This document shows, one piece after another, positions 1-11,487 of a stretch of DNA of 64,000 bases. Source of the stretch: Anthoceros angustus. Lineage: Eukaryota; Streptophyta; Anthocerotopsida; Anthocerotales; Anthocerotaceae. The position numbers were made by a program, and so were the translations under genes. The stretch's first letter is position 1, and each line of letters begins with the position of its first letter. The notes beneath the pieces are model-generated. The model was not told the DNA's origin. It searched no databases and saw nothing but the letters and a program-made list of their open reading frames with translations. The stretch is from NCBI GenBank assembly GCA_010909165.1, contig VJWM01000019.1, positions 558,001 through 622,000 on the forward strand, in the 5' to 3' direction.

Positions 1-1376
1 CCGCATTGCCACTCATGGCGCCATCCGTGGCGTCATGTTTGCCATTGCTCGCGAAAGTGGCTATATGGCTGGAGGAGGCGGGAGTATACTCTTCTTCTGG
101 TCGTTCAATCGGCGGACTTATACCTTGTCGTGGCGACGAGGTTGTGGTGGCGGATGTAGTGGTTCTGACCACACGTGGCGCCACCTCCGCCCAGTCATCC
201 TGGCCAATCGGTGAGTGCTTTGACTCTCAAGGTCCATAAGTATAGCGGGATGCAAGCGGGCCACCTCTTTATCCACTTGCTCTAGAAGCGTATGGGGCAA
301 TGGTGAGGACTTTGACAAATTCATCAAGTCTTGTGCCAAAGCTTACCATCTTGTGAGGCATAGTCGGTGTCCCTCTCGTACTTCACATACTTCCGGCGGG
401 TTTCTATTGCTCTTCAGCGCTCTCAGCGGCGATTCTCCATAAGGCGGCGACGGTGGGTGATGCCTTTTCCTCTTCCTCCGTGGTTTGCAGGCCGTTTATT
501 CTACCTGCATATGACATTGTGGATGCAGTTGGTCACTTTAGGTAGGGAGCTCAGTTGCTCCTCTTCACTCCGACCCCCGAGTCCCCATTTGTTGTCCCCT
601 CCTAGATGGTCTCTTTCCATCGTTCTTTCACCTCAATAAATCATCCAATTGTCTTATAAGGTTGTTGAGTTGGTCCCTTCAACAAGGAAACCACTAACTT
701 CACGCTCTAGCACCCTTGAGTCGCATCACTGTTGGGATGGGGTGCTACCCATCCACCGTTGTAAAAAGCCCGTTGTAGCCGCCTGCTGTGAAGCCCAAAG
801 CCACTAGCCACAAGTGTCTGTTCTAAACGATTGTTGTCTGATGTTTGTCTTACTGAAAAGACGTATTGGACTTGTTTGAGAGCGCTGCTGGCATGCTCCA
901 TGGATCCCGGCATGGCTATACGTCCCGTAACTGTTTCGTGAGACACTGCGACTTGGGAGGAGCGGAAGGCTTGCGGCTCCTCCCGACTCCCGATTCTCCG
1001 CTCCAATTCAGGATTGGTCAGTTGCGGACGCATGCGCTCCTTGGCGTGAGACCTTTCCTGGTGGCTCCGGTCCATCAGCAGCTTCTTTGGCACCAGGCCG
1101 ACTGCGGAGCCAACTTCCTTGTGCGGTCTGTACCGAGGATAGGACTTCCTTTCAGTGACTGGACATTGCAATTCTTCATGGCTACAAAAGCAATTTGGTA
1201 GACGTTGGCCCGTCTGACGTTCCTGTGGTGCCGCGGTGACTGGCTTTCCTGGCCGAGGCGCAGGAGAGGAGCCATTTTTTGTTGTGTCCGAATCCGAATC
1301 CGAATCGCAACGGGAGCATTGGTGTCAGGTAATTCTGGTGCGATTGTGTCGCGGCTCAGGCTGGAGGGAGGGATGG
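1..1376. other. No recognisable gene; possible decayed repeat
   Basis: Both strands were read. Only short overlapping open frames are present, and none shows a known domain. A 154-codon minus-strand frame (707-1171) is arginine-rich and resembles nothing I can name. The stretch just upstream of the patatin-like gene (about 1200-1376) is G-rich and could hold its 5' UTR. I see no RNA gene and no clear transposon motif. Confidence 0.4.
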
Positions 1377-3759
1377 ATGGATTGCGCGCTTACGGTATAC
1401 GAATTCTGTGTGCAGGATGCTGGAGGTTCCGTGCGGACTCCGGGAGGCGGTATGATCCAGCTTTCTGTGCCTGGCGCGCTTGGTCACGGAAACATGGAGC
1501 GGGCCTTGGGAATTGGTGCTTTCATGTGCTATCACGCATGGCAGATTCGGGGTGCGGGAGATGTCTGTCATGCTCAGGTTGCGTCCCAGGCATGTAACTC
1601 CATGCGCGTTTGTAACGGTGCTCGGCTGGCTACGCTTCCGGGTAGCTGGTCGGGTGTTTCGTGGCATTTGAGATCAGGCTCTTCTTGGAATGTGCTGCCT
1701 AGGGGAAGGAGCTTTTTCGTTCACCGTCCTGCGGGGTCGGAACTGGTTGCCAGAGTCTTCTCGGAGGAGCACCATGAGTCTGGTGTTGATGGTGCAATGA
1801 GCCCCCGGGGCGTTGAATCGGAGCATGCCGGGCGAGAGTGCGAAGATGCGCCGTGCTCGGCTCCTGCGTCTGTGGTGGATGGGATTCAAGTTAGCCAGTC
1901 TGGAGACAGCGGTCCCTTGGCTGCCTCTGGTGCCGAAGGAGCTGCATTTGCAGGTGTAGGTGTAGGTCAAGCAGAAGGAGACGGAGCCGTACAATTTTTT
2001 ATTAAATGGCGGTCTAGCATTCAGGAGTGGTTTGCCTTCAAGAACCTACTGAGAAGTGTGGCAAAAGCCTTTCAAGAACCATCTGAAGGCCTTGCCAGCA
2101 CGCAGGGGAGAAGAGAGGAAGACGAGGTTATTGATTCGGTCACGAGAGACGATTTGGATCCTCTTGTTCAGTGGGAGCAGCGGAAGAAAGATGTTATTGC
2201 TGAGCAGGAAAGGCCTGTACTGACGAGTCCAGGATTCAGTTTCTCGGCTGCTGGATTGTTGTTTCCCTATCACCTGGGAGTGTGCCAGTGTTTGATGGAG
2301 CACGGCTTCTTAACGGTGAGTAGCTTTTGGCCTCCTTGCAAGGTTTCTGTCCTCATGGTGTAGTGAGTTGATCCATAGGCTTAGAATCTGACAGCATTAC
2401 CTTTGTTAGAATCTGACAGCACTATCTTTCAACTCGATACGAGTGAAAGCTTTCCACGAAATGTCCCTGTTGCCTAGTACCATGCTGCTCTTGGAAAGCT
2501 TGATAAAATTTTCCATTTGTGAAATTTCCCATACTATCCATGAAAGAGCTCTATTTCCCTCTATGGGCTTTCAGGATGAAACACCATTGGCTGGGTCATC
2601 AGCTGGGGCACTTGTGTGCGCAGTTGTTGCTGGAGGGGTAAGCATGGAGGACGCTTTGGCGGCTACGAAAGAGCTGGCAGAAGATTGCCGGGCTTCAGGA
2701 ACTGCTTTCAGGCTAGGGGTAGGCCTTTATGGTGGTTCTTTGTGCAGTGTTCCTGGCGTCCTTTTCGCTGTGTCCTTCAATGCAGCTTGCCCCACCTGAA
2801 TTGTAGGCTGCCTTTCGTTCCGGCTCCCTAAGTGACAGTATTGTTGTGTGGTTGCTGGTTTACAGGCAGTTCTTAGAGCGGTTTTGGAGAAGGTTTTGCC
2901 TGAAGATGCACATATCAGGTCTAGTGGAAGGATTCGAGGTAAGGTTGAGTTGGGAGCATGTCCTTGACCTTTAGCCAGGAGAACACCAGGCACATCCTGA
3001 TGATGATGTTGAATGTAAGCAGTTGCTATTACTCAAGTTTTTCGTTCTCCAAGGGGTCTTTTGGTGGACAAATTCGATTCCAAGGAGGACCTCATCAATG
3101 CTCTCTTCACATCTTGTTTCATCCCTGGGTATGATCGACCTGCTATACCGCCAGTCGTGGTTCGTCAACCATGTCCTGTTAGCTTACGTTAGCTGTTATG
3201 GCAGGTATCTAGCACCACAACCGGTCACAATATTCAGGGATCGCTTTTGTGTTGACGGAGGAATTTCGCTGTTCATGCCGCCAACCGCAGCCGAATCAAC
3301 GGTAACGCTATTTCTTACTTGAGTTGAAGCCAATTTGATAACATCAGAATGTTGGATCTCAACATCTTGTTTTTTTCAAGTTCACAGGTGCGGGTTTGCG
3401 CATTCCCTTCCGCTGCATTTGGACTGAAGGGAATCGGCATCAGCCCAGATTGCAGCCCATCAGAACCGAGACCCCCAGCCAACCAGGTTCTTACGTTTCT
3501 CATCACAAAAGACATGCGGAGAATACTCCACCCTGCTGCCAGTAGATTTGTACCACTATTTATACCCACACTATTTGTAGCGTGTGTTGTCCCTTGCTGA
3601 CATCGCCTGTCATTCTGTTTACAGCTCTTGAGTTGGGCATTGGAGCCTGCCAGTGACGAGGTGCTGGACGAGCTATTCAGGCAGGGCCAGACAGATGCTC
3701 TCGTGTGGGTCAAGAATGCTCAGCAAAGTTCACAAAGAGACCCCCTAGCAGTTGCTTAA
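1377..3759 (+). CDS. Patatin-like acyl hydrolase / phospholipase, 7 exons
   Basis: Predicted lipid acyl hydrolase with the patatin Ser-Asp dyad. Exons by GT-AG sites and frame: 1377-2315, 2575-2718, 2866-2938, 3023-3128, 3205-3301, 3388-3486, 3625-3759; about 530 residues. The N-terminal ~290 residues are unrecognised. The patatin domain starts at FSFSAAGLLFPYHLGV, the nucleophile motif GSSAG opens exon 2, and the catalytic Asp lies in VDGG of exon 5. The order and spacing match the plant family of Arabidopsis At1g33270 (recalled, not searched). The frame is open upstream to a GTG at 1236, but 1377 is its first ATG; a later ATG near 1452 is also possible. A poly(A)-like AATAAA sits at 3866. 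The next gene converges, with 132 bp between stops. The family assignment is solid; the substrate is unknown. Confidence 0.82.
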
Positions 3760-3891
3760 CGTGACCTGCCTTGCTCTGCTCGCCATTCCCCTAGCCTCCT
3801 CTCCTGATGGTACCAAGGCAACTGCTGCTCTATAATTCAATTGTACCCAAACTACTGCGTCATATAATAAACTTGAGTCCATTCGGCACAT

Positions 3892-4928
3892 CTATGACAA
3901 GCTGTCCAGCTGGTCTTGTATCATCTCCAGCTTCTCGTAGAACTCAACAAGCTCGTCGAAGGAGAACTCGAGAGCGATAGACTTGGTTACCCCAACCTGC
4001 ACAGACGACCTCGAGCAGCTTCAATCAAAGCATGCGGTCACAAAATACGCGGCCAGATCAAACTCAGTTGGCTAACCTCTGCTGTAGCCCCAAGCTTGAG
4101 CTGCAGAACACCGGACGGCTCCAGGAGATGGCCTTCGTCACTATCAGCAACCTGCAAAAGGGAATCACAGAGTCCACGTAACAAAAGTTCACACCATGAC
4201 AGGCAGCAAAGCCTTCAAGCAGCAGAGCAATCGGCAGGGGAAGGAACTCAAACCTTGAGATGGACACGCCAGTGCAGATCCAGCATGTGACTTCCACCAG
4301 GAGCTCCGAAAGGCCGATCCTTCACTGCCCGGATCAAATCCGTCCCGAGTGCTTCCCACACGTCCTGAAACGCTGCCAGCTGGATCCTTCTTCTCAGACT
4401 CGATCACCACCAAACCCTACACTCCAACCGGGCTACCCTAGCAGTCACCACACTCACCTGCTCGCCTCCAACACCAGCGCTCTGCAGCAGTCCCGCAAGG
4501 TCGCTTCCGGAAGCCGATTCCGCAGCCGCCTTCTCGAACGTGTACATACACGCCTCTACCAGACACTGCACCTCATCCTCACCGAGCCCGAAAACCTGCT
4601 GCAGCTTCTTCTCTTCCTCGTCCGAGAAGGGACGCTCCCGCTGCGCGCCACAGCCAGGTCAGCTGCCCCTCAAGGCGCATGTTGCATGCGCCGTCAGCGC
4701 ATGTAACGGCGATGCTGTATTGCATACCCACTTGCACAAGTTTCACGATGACGCGTTCCAAGAACTGAGGGAGCCGGTCCCCTGAGATTCCAGCGGCCGG
4801 CTTGATCGCTCCCTTGAACCTGCCACAGCGTCATTCCGCAAATGTGAGACAAAAGCTTGGAGAGGTTGGAGTGCAAGTCCGCCCGCACGAGGTGTGACGT
4901 GCCTCGGAGTGATCGCAAACAGCGCCAT
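3892..4928 (-). CDS. COMMD10: COMM domain-containing protein 10 homologue, 6 exons
   Basis: Subunit of the COMMD ring of the Commander endosomal recycling complex, by homology. Exons on the minus strand: 4928-4903, 4819-4732, 4640-4458, 4379-4254, 4151-4077, 3996-3892. The product is 200 residues, against about 202 in human COMMD10. The N-terminal helical domain includes FSDEEEKKLQQVF. The COMM domain has DLHWRVHL and GVLQLKLG, and the C-terminus reads EFSFDELVEFYEKLE then IQDQLDSLS, closely like the human end. All joins keep frame. The first intron (4902-4820) needs a GC donor to join MALFAITPR to FKGAIKP; no GT donor gives the right phase. The gene is divergent from CLP1 (142 bp apart) and convergent with the patatin-like gene. 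COMMD10 identity is strong. The plant role is not established by anything here. Confidence 0.88.
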
Positions 4929-5070
4929 CTTTGGCAGATCGAGACGCCGATTCCACCAGACTCAAGAAATGTAACCCTACGCTCTCGGACTCGATCGTTG
5001 TCTTCACCACGCTCGGACTAGCGGGTCGGTTTCTCTAAGGAGACGGCGCCAGAAAGCCTCTCTCTCGACG
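4929..5070. promoter_or_regulatory. Shared bidirectional promoter of COMMD10 and CLP1
   Basis: Only 142 bp separate the two divergent start codons, so both promoters and both 5' UTRs must lie here or overlap the genes. No TATA box is evident, which suits housekeeping genes. Inferred from geometry only. Confidence 0.5.
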
Positions 5071-7314
5071 ATGGCTGCTGTTTCCGGGGCGTCGTCGGGT
5101 GCGCCGGCTGCGGCTGCGGCTGCCGGGGCACCTGTCGTCCCGACCCGCAGCTTCAAGTTGAGCAAGGAGAGCGAGCTGCGAGTGGAAGTTGGCTGGGATG
5201 CGCCGCTGCGGATGCAGCTCCTGTCGGGGTCTGCGGAGATCTTTGGCACGGAGATGCCGCCGTCCAATTGGGTGACCTTCCCGCCGGCTCACAAATTCGC
5301 GGTACGTAGATCTCGCTGCTGCTGCCTTTAGTAGGCAGCAATGTGCAAGGTGCAGGTTTGGTGTGTGATGGAAGATGTGCGGGGGATGGCTCAGGTTTTT
5401 ACGTGGAATGGCGCGGTGGTGGAGATGGAGGGGGAGGCGGAAGTCGCTTACACTGCAGACGAGGTAGAGAAAGTTGTGGATTGGGAATTTCCGCGCACCT
5501 GGTGCATGGTGTGTGATGTTTGCGTATACAACACAGGCCTTCTGTTCTGCAGACACCGATGGTGAGTTACGTCAACTGTCACGCCGTGTTGGAGCGGAGG
5601 CGGAAGTACGCTAGGGAAATGGCTCAGGCACCGCCACCGGCTGCTGCTCCGAATCAGCAGCGGGCAGACGTGAATCCCGACTCCTATGTGGGTCTCCTGT
5701 TGCTTTTGTTGTTTCTGTGCTGACTGTGATATTCGGGTCGTGGAAGGGCGTGGGGATCGGCTAGGGATGGATGTGTTTCTGATGAGGTATGGGCTGCATC
5801 AGGGTCCCAGAGTGATGGTGGTTGGGCCATCCGATTCCGGGAAGAGCAGCTTGGCCAAGATGTTGCTTGGCTGGGCGGCTAGGCAGGGGTGGAAGCCCAT
5901 TTTTGTGGACTTAGACGTTGGGCAAGGGGCCATCACTATTCCAGGGACTATTGCAGCCACCCCGATTGAAGTGCCGATCGATCCCGTGGAAGGAGTGCCT
6001 CTTGATGTGCCCCTGGTGCATTACTACGGCCATGCATCACCCAGGTGCAGCTCAGCTTAACGCTTAGGTTAATGTATGCTGGAGTTTGTCATGCTAGTGT
6101 GCTGGAGAGGCCAGTGTGTTGGAAAGGAACCAGCTTAACCAATGCAGGGTAAAACATACATGCAGTGTGAACCAAGGTCTTTATGGCGTGTTGGTGAAGG
6201 AGCTAGCTCGGACGTTGGAAGCCCAGACATCAGCTAATCCAGATGCTCGGGCAGCAGGGATGGTTATTAATACAATGGGCTGGGTGGATGGTTTGGGCTA
6301 TGAGGTGCTGTAGTATGTTCTGAACTGTTCTTATGCGTTTCCTGTGTGTAGGACAGGGTCTGGTGCAGTGTGTACTCATGTCCATCATCCTATTGCAGTT
6401 ACTCTTGCAGGCGATTGAAGCATTCAACGCTAGCGTCATTTTGGTTTTGGGACAGGTACTGAATTTAACGGTTCACGGTGGGGATGTATTTTTGCATGGT
6501 GATGCATCCTGTTCTCAGGTTCCTTCCCCTTGTTACCCTTGGATAAGCATGGATGTGTGTGTATGCAGGAAAAACTGTACAACATGTTGCAGCAGGTCTT
6601 GAAGGGAAAGCAAGGTGTGGATGTTGTTAAGTTGCATAAATCAGGTGGTGTGGTTGCAAGAAACACTAAATATCGCCAACAAACTCGCATGCTTAAGACC
6701 AAGGTACTTCTGCCCCCTTGCATTCGGAACTCTACTTTGCTAAGATATGTTGGTTCTTAAACCCTGTGTTCAACCTCTACAGGAATACTTTTATGGGATA
6801 AACGCCGAGCTGTCTCCCCATCTCTCTGTCTCAAACTTTAATGAGCTTCAAATCTTCCGAATCGGTGGTGGTCCTCAAGCCCCTCGCTCTGCCCTCCCCA
6901 TTGGTGCCGAGCCCACAGCTGATCCAACCCGCGTCGTCCCTGTCAGCATCAATCGGGATCTGATCCACGCAGTTCTTGCTGTGTCATATGCCAAGGATCC
7001 CGAGCACCTTCTTACAAGGTATGCGTGGATATCTACTCGCCTCTCTCTTGGATCAGGCTCTGCACCGGTCGCGTCTGAAGGTCCTGACACCTCTTTCTGG
7101 TTGCAGCAATGTCGCAGGATTCCTTCACGTCACAGACGTCGATCTGCCAAGGTGAGTGCCTCTTCCTGTTCGCTTGTGGCCATACCTTCTTTGGAATTGG
7201 TACTGAGTTCCCCCTTTTAAACAACACAGACGGAAGATTTCGTACATTGCACCGTGCCCAGGACCCCTTCCAAACAACCTCATGCTTGTCGGATCGCTAA
7301 CCTGGGTAGAGTAA
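5071..7314 (+). CDS. CLP1: CLP1, polyribonucleotide 5'-hydroxyl-kinase / mRNA 3'-end processing factor, 10 exons
   Basis: Nuclear factor of cleavage factor II for mRNA 3'-end formation. Metazoan CLP1 is also an RNA 5'-kinase. Exons: 5071-5301, 5395-5463, 5553-5687, 5803-6044, 6166-6304, 6399-6455, 6569-6703, 6783-7018, 7107-7151, 7230-7314; all joins keep frame, giving 457 residues, close to plant CLP1. After an Ala-rich leader comes the N-terminal beta domain (ESELRVEVGWDAPL, EIFGTEMP). The P-loop GPSDSGKS lies near residues 153-160, followed by FVDLDVGQG and VHYYGHASPS. The C-terminal domain contains RIGGGPQAPRSALPIGAEP and ends with VGSLTWVE. The start follows from the alignment to known N-termini. 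The Walker A lysine is present, so nucleotide binding is likely. Whether the plant protein is an active kinase cannot be read from sequence. Confidence 0.93.
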
Positions 7315-8879
7315 GTTAAAGGACAGCAACAAGTTCTTTCAAATTTTGCAGTAGTTATTGTTATTCATTGGGCTTTTTCAGACTAACATTCGGAACCGTG
7401 CCTTCGATCAACCCCCTTTTGTTAACGGGGTTCAAATTCTTGTGTATATTATACTGGGTTGTTATTATTCCCGCACCTTGTAACGGGAGGTCCAAGCAAA
7501 AGACGTAGACATACCTGTTAGTGTGCATATATCGTGTGGCTCCGAAATTGCTAAACCTCCACTCCTTACTTCCAATCCTTTGTCATCCATTGGAATATTC
7601 GAGAACCTTCCTCCAAGCAATAGGATCAAGTCAAGTTTTACTGAGAAGTGTCTTCGCGCGAGGGAGTCCTGCGCGGCCTTCTTAGGGACGACAAAAAGTG
7701 AGATTTTGCAGTGAGAATGCGACAATAGCAGGGCCTATTGGCCCGCACCTCCTATTCTAAGCCGGCACTTAGTCTATGGAAATACTCAAATGATCCTAAA
7801 CTGAGAATTGCAATGGCTAGAAGGCAAAACCGCCGTTGGAAAGAGCCGCTGTTTCAATTGCTGAATCGGCAATATAGGAATTAGCAGATTCAATCTGGCC
7901 GAAGGCGCGCTTGGAGACCATTTCTACCACAACTCAGAAGAAGACCTGACTCGGTGCACGAACGTGCAATTTCTCCCTCTCCCCAAAGCTACTGCAATCA
8001 CCTCGCACACAACGCAATCAGGATACTAAACTTAGACTCCATCAAGAGAAGGGATTGAGTGCTCACCAACTGGTGCAGATCCTTCCAATTCAGCTTCAAG
8101 CACTGAAGGCACGAATTCGCTCTTCTAAGTAGTTAGTTCAATATATGTTCACCAATCAGATTGGCAGGTTTGAGACACTTGATTTCTCAATCTTGGATAG
8201 GGCCCCGATTTTGCCTCCTATCTAAGTAGAACTAGAATTTGTCATTCGATGAGAGATCCCTTAGTTGCAACGTACATGCCTACCCTGACATCGTCTCGTG
8301 AGCGACAAGTTCCATTTCCATCCCCCAGCAATTGTGCTGAGATTTGAAGAGTCACTTCAGCCCTCAGTGAGCCTTTAGAGAATTGAGGGCGATTCCACCA
8401 AGGCTGAAGGCACTTTCCTGCAGCGATCAACTGGCGCCTTTGTGTAAGGCATCTGTTGGATGGTCTGTCTACATGAACAAGGCAGTGGGGGTCATGATGA
8501 TGTGTCGCTGAGAGGCTTGGAATTGGACAGCCCAGACATCCGGTCAGCTTGGACTGGTCAGGTTGGGCTTCATGCATTTGGGAAGAGAATTGTTATTTTA
8601 GAGTGAGCACACAATTGATGCATCCTGGCCTGCCTAATTTCCTATATCTGCTGCCTTCTCCCTGAAGACTCCAACGCTAATTGGCTTGCTTGTAAGTTGC
8701 CGCCAAGCATGCTGCCAGGATGCTTGCATGCTCAGTTGGCGATGCTCGATAGTTGGCGTTGGTCAAGATGGCTGAACATTGCACTCGACACCAGCTTCCC
8801 CAGTTTTGGTGAGAAAATCAGCAGCCGATATACTTCTTGCGTCTTTTGGCATCTCCAGGCCCTTGTTACGGAAGAACTC
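7315..8879. other. No gene seen; contains one copy of a diverged direct repeat
   Basis: The CLP1 3' flank continues to about 7450. A segment at 7461-7626 recurs at 11328-11487 (see that repeat). The rest has only short frames without domain character, and I recognise nothing in it. Confidence 0.45.
7461..7626 (+). repeat. Diverged direct repeat, copy A
   Basis: About 165 bp beginning at TTATTATTCCCG and running through GGCTCCGAAATT and CATCCATTGGAATAT, matched in the same orientation at 11328-11487 with roughly 80% identity by eye. It starts about 150 bp after the CLP1 stop. It is not visibly coding. It may be an end of a larger insertion or a dispersed repeat. Confidence 0.6.
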
Positions 8880-9030
8880 TGACCACAAAAGAAGACAATG
8901 TGCAAAAGACAATTAATCAAATGATACAACGTTTGGTCTTATATACAAAAATGTCATTTAACCCTAAGTTGGATAATTAACTTGGAGGTAGGTTAACTAA
9001 TAACCTCAACACTCCCTCTTAACCTAACCA
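8880..9030 (-). mobile_element. Possible polypurine tract and LTR start of a copia relic
   Basis: On the minus strand a purine run, AAGAGGGAG, is followed directly by TGTTGAGG, and a TATATAAG box lies about 85 bp further on. This is the arrangement expected at a 3' LTR boundary. The copia RNase H relic at 9760-10640 lies upstream on the same strand. The other end of the LTR was not found. Confidence 0.35.
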
Positions 9031-9755
9031 TGTTAATTTCACGAATATGTGGTCATTACTCTCGAAACGGGGTTCTCCTCGTGGCGTCGTCTCAGCTGCC
9101 TCAAGCGTGCAGGAATGAAGACTGTGCACATCACGATGGACCCCTGGATAGCAACCACGTTGATGCTCACAGCCATCTCCCTTGTCATGACACTCGCAGT
9201 CCAGGCATTCTCAATTTCAAGATGGCGCGAACCCGGAGCATCGGCTTGTCAAGCCAGAGACGTCCAAGGTCGGTGGAGACGAAGGAAGAGCACAGCTCAA
9301 TGGAGAGTGAGGCTGTGCTCATAGGAGACCAGACACAGTCACCCAGAAGGACGCCATCGCAAGAGCTGACAGAAGGCAGACCTGACTACGAACTAGAGAG
9401 GAAAAAGATCAGACTACTTATGCAGGCTGATAGGAACACATTGTACAGCCTGTTGGAGATACTGGACAAAAGCAAGGAGCTAAGCCACCTAATTAGTGCA
9501 GCACAGGCCAAGACTCAAAGAGTTGCAAACCATGCTAGCAAACAGACCATCAACAAACGAACCTGCTGCCCTACTCATTGATTCTGAATGCCAAGCTTTG
9601 ATGATCTCATGACGCAGTTGATACAGTTTGGCCACGTGAGCGAAGTTAATGAGGGCAAGCCTTACATTCCTGCTCATATGAAGTGGTAACCATACTCTGA
9701 ACACCTCCGCTTTGTGGCACCCATGTTTGAATTTTTGCTATTGAGCTTCATCCTT
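9031..9755. other. Unassigned spacer with one 183-codon open frame
   Basis: A plus-strand frame at 9030-9581 has a charged, helix-prone end (LERKKIRLLMQ, LLEILDKSKELSHLI) but no recognisable domain. It lies between the copia RNase H relic and the putative LTR edge, so it may be element-derived. I would not call it a gene without transcript support. Confidence 0.3.
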
Positions 9756-9759
9756 TAAG

Positions 9760-10640
9760 AGTACCTAACATCATCCATCTGCTGTTGTGTAGGAAGAAGG
9801 CTCCATGAACCATGAAAGAGTTCCCTAGAATACTGCAAAACGTCTCCCTAGCCAGGAAGGTAGGAATTTGAGTAGATATAGAAGGGACAGAGAATAATCT
9901 GAGCCCTAGGGAGGCCAAATGTTTGAGGTGCTTGTGCTTCGGCAAGCCCCTAGTAAAGATGTCGGCTGTGTTTTCTTTTGTACTAATGTATTCCACTTGT
10001 ACTAATGTATTCCACTTGTACAAGCCCCTTTCAGCAACATCACGAATATAGTGGTGATATAATTCTATATGCTTGGTTCTTGCATGGAACCGGGGATTGG
10101 AAACTAGAGCAATAATTGACATGTTGTCACATAAAAGCTTAGTGGGAGCAGACTGAGGTAAGTGAATTGAGTCCAGAAGCTAACATTCCCACTCTAACTC
10201 TTTGCATGTATCTGTTAGGGCCTTGTACTAAGCTTCGGTAGAAGAGAGGGCCAACGAGGTCTGCTTCTTGCACGACCAATTGACTGCTCCACAGGCTAAA
10301 ATGAAGGCATAAGCAAAAAGGCTTCCCCGTGAATCTGCATCCAAGGCCCAATCGGCGTCTGCAAAGGAGATAAGCACAAAATCCCTCTTACCGCTTGAAG
10401 TATAATGCAGGCCATACTCCAATGTTCCTCGCAGATATCGATAAACCCTTTTAACAGCTCCCCAATGTGGCTTTCTAGGGGACTTAAGGAACTGTGCAAC
10501 AATGCTCACCGAACAACTGATGTCTGGCCTTATCCAGTTCGCAAGGAAAATTAGGCAACCCACGGCTTCAGCATAGGGAATAGAGGACATAGAAGTCTAC
10601 TCTTGAGCATCTTGTGGGGACTGTGCAAGGGTAAGTTTCT
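9760..10640 (-). mobile_element. Ty1/copia retrotransposon relic (reverse transcriptase end and RNase H)
   Basis: Minus-strand frames give copia signatures in order. MSSIPYAEAVGCL and RPDISCSV open it, then KPHWGAVKRVYRYLRGT, ADADWALD and SLALSSTEA of RNase H follow. After a stop come CDNMSIIAL, ARTKHIELYHHYIRD and VEYISTKENTADIFTRGLP. Stops and frame changes interrupt the chain, so it is dead. The fragment lacks the YVDD region, integrase and gag. A short 18-bp direct duplication (near 9984-10020) falls inside the RNase H end. Confidence 0.85.
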
Positions 10641-11000
10641 CCCCCACTGCTGATGGCGTGGCCACTGGGTGTGCAGCATCCAGATGAAAGCGTTGCAGGA
10701 TGACCGCCCACCATCGGGCACCGTGCCTGCATTAAGTGAACTTGCTATTAGAATGCCCAACTAGCCCTACCTCATAAACTAAACATTAAGACAATTCACT
10801 TAGTTAGGTAAACGTAATTAAAGCATAAATGACATGATTGAACTAACGACATATTATACCATGACGTAACTCTTATTGATCGTGAATATAATGAAGTAAC
10901 TATTGTGTAGATGATAGCTTACTTTGTTGCACATTTGATATTCAAATATGACTTCATCTTTGTAGAAGCTGACAAATGAAACTATCCTCAATACTACGAA
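10641..11000. other. AT-rich spacer without recognisable genes
   Basis: The first 120 bp continue the copia relic with weak similarity. The remainder is AT-rich with short frames only. Confidence 0.4.
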
Positions 11001-11159
11001 CTTATGCTTCGACTTGTATGTTACTATGTACTTGCCAGACACTCTTTCCCCAACTTGTGCTTCGACTTGTATGCTCCTATGTACTTGCCAAACACTCTTT
11101 CCCCAACTTGTGCTTCGACTTGTATGCTACTATGTACTTGCTAGACACTCTTGCCCCAA
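11001..11159 (+). repeat. Tandem repeat, 3 x 53 bp
   Basis: Three head-to-tail units (11001-11053, 11054-11106, 11107-11159), each containing GCTTCGACTTGTATG and CTTGCCAGACACTC with a few substitutions. There is no coding sense. Confidence 0.9.
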
Positions 11160-11327
11160 CAATGCAGCATGAACGACATGATATAAGCTACCACGAATAC
11201 AAACAGGAACTATATATGGGCCTATGATGTCGTCCCCAAGTTAAGACACGCTGAACTCCACTTGGGGGTTGTGTGAGTGAGACCACATATTGTGAATTGA
11301 ATTGAATTGAACGTGACATGCATACTA

Positions 11328-11487
11328 GTTATTATTCCCGTACCATGTAACGGGAGCTCCAAGCAGAAGACCTAGGTGCAGAGGTACATCGTGAGGCTCC
11401 GAAATTACAATACCTCCACTTTCTGACTTCCAATCCTTTTGCATCCATTGGAATATCCGAGAACCTTCCTCGACGCAACAGGATCGT
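11328..11487 (+). repeat. Diverged direct repeat, copy B
   Basis: Second copy of the segment at 7461-7626, same orientation, about 3.87 kb away. Substitutions and small indels are spread along it, so the duplication is old. It lies about 650 bp upstream of the chloroplast CBS gene. Confidence 0.6.

Noticed and set aside
707-1171. 154-codon minus frame considered as a gag or small gene
   Set aside because: No recognisable motif; the neighbouring frames are as long. There is not enough evidence for a call.
5035-5556. 173-codon minus frame over CLP1 exons 1-2
   Set aside because: It lies opposite well-supported CLP1 exons and has low-complexity Arg/Ser/His composition.
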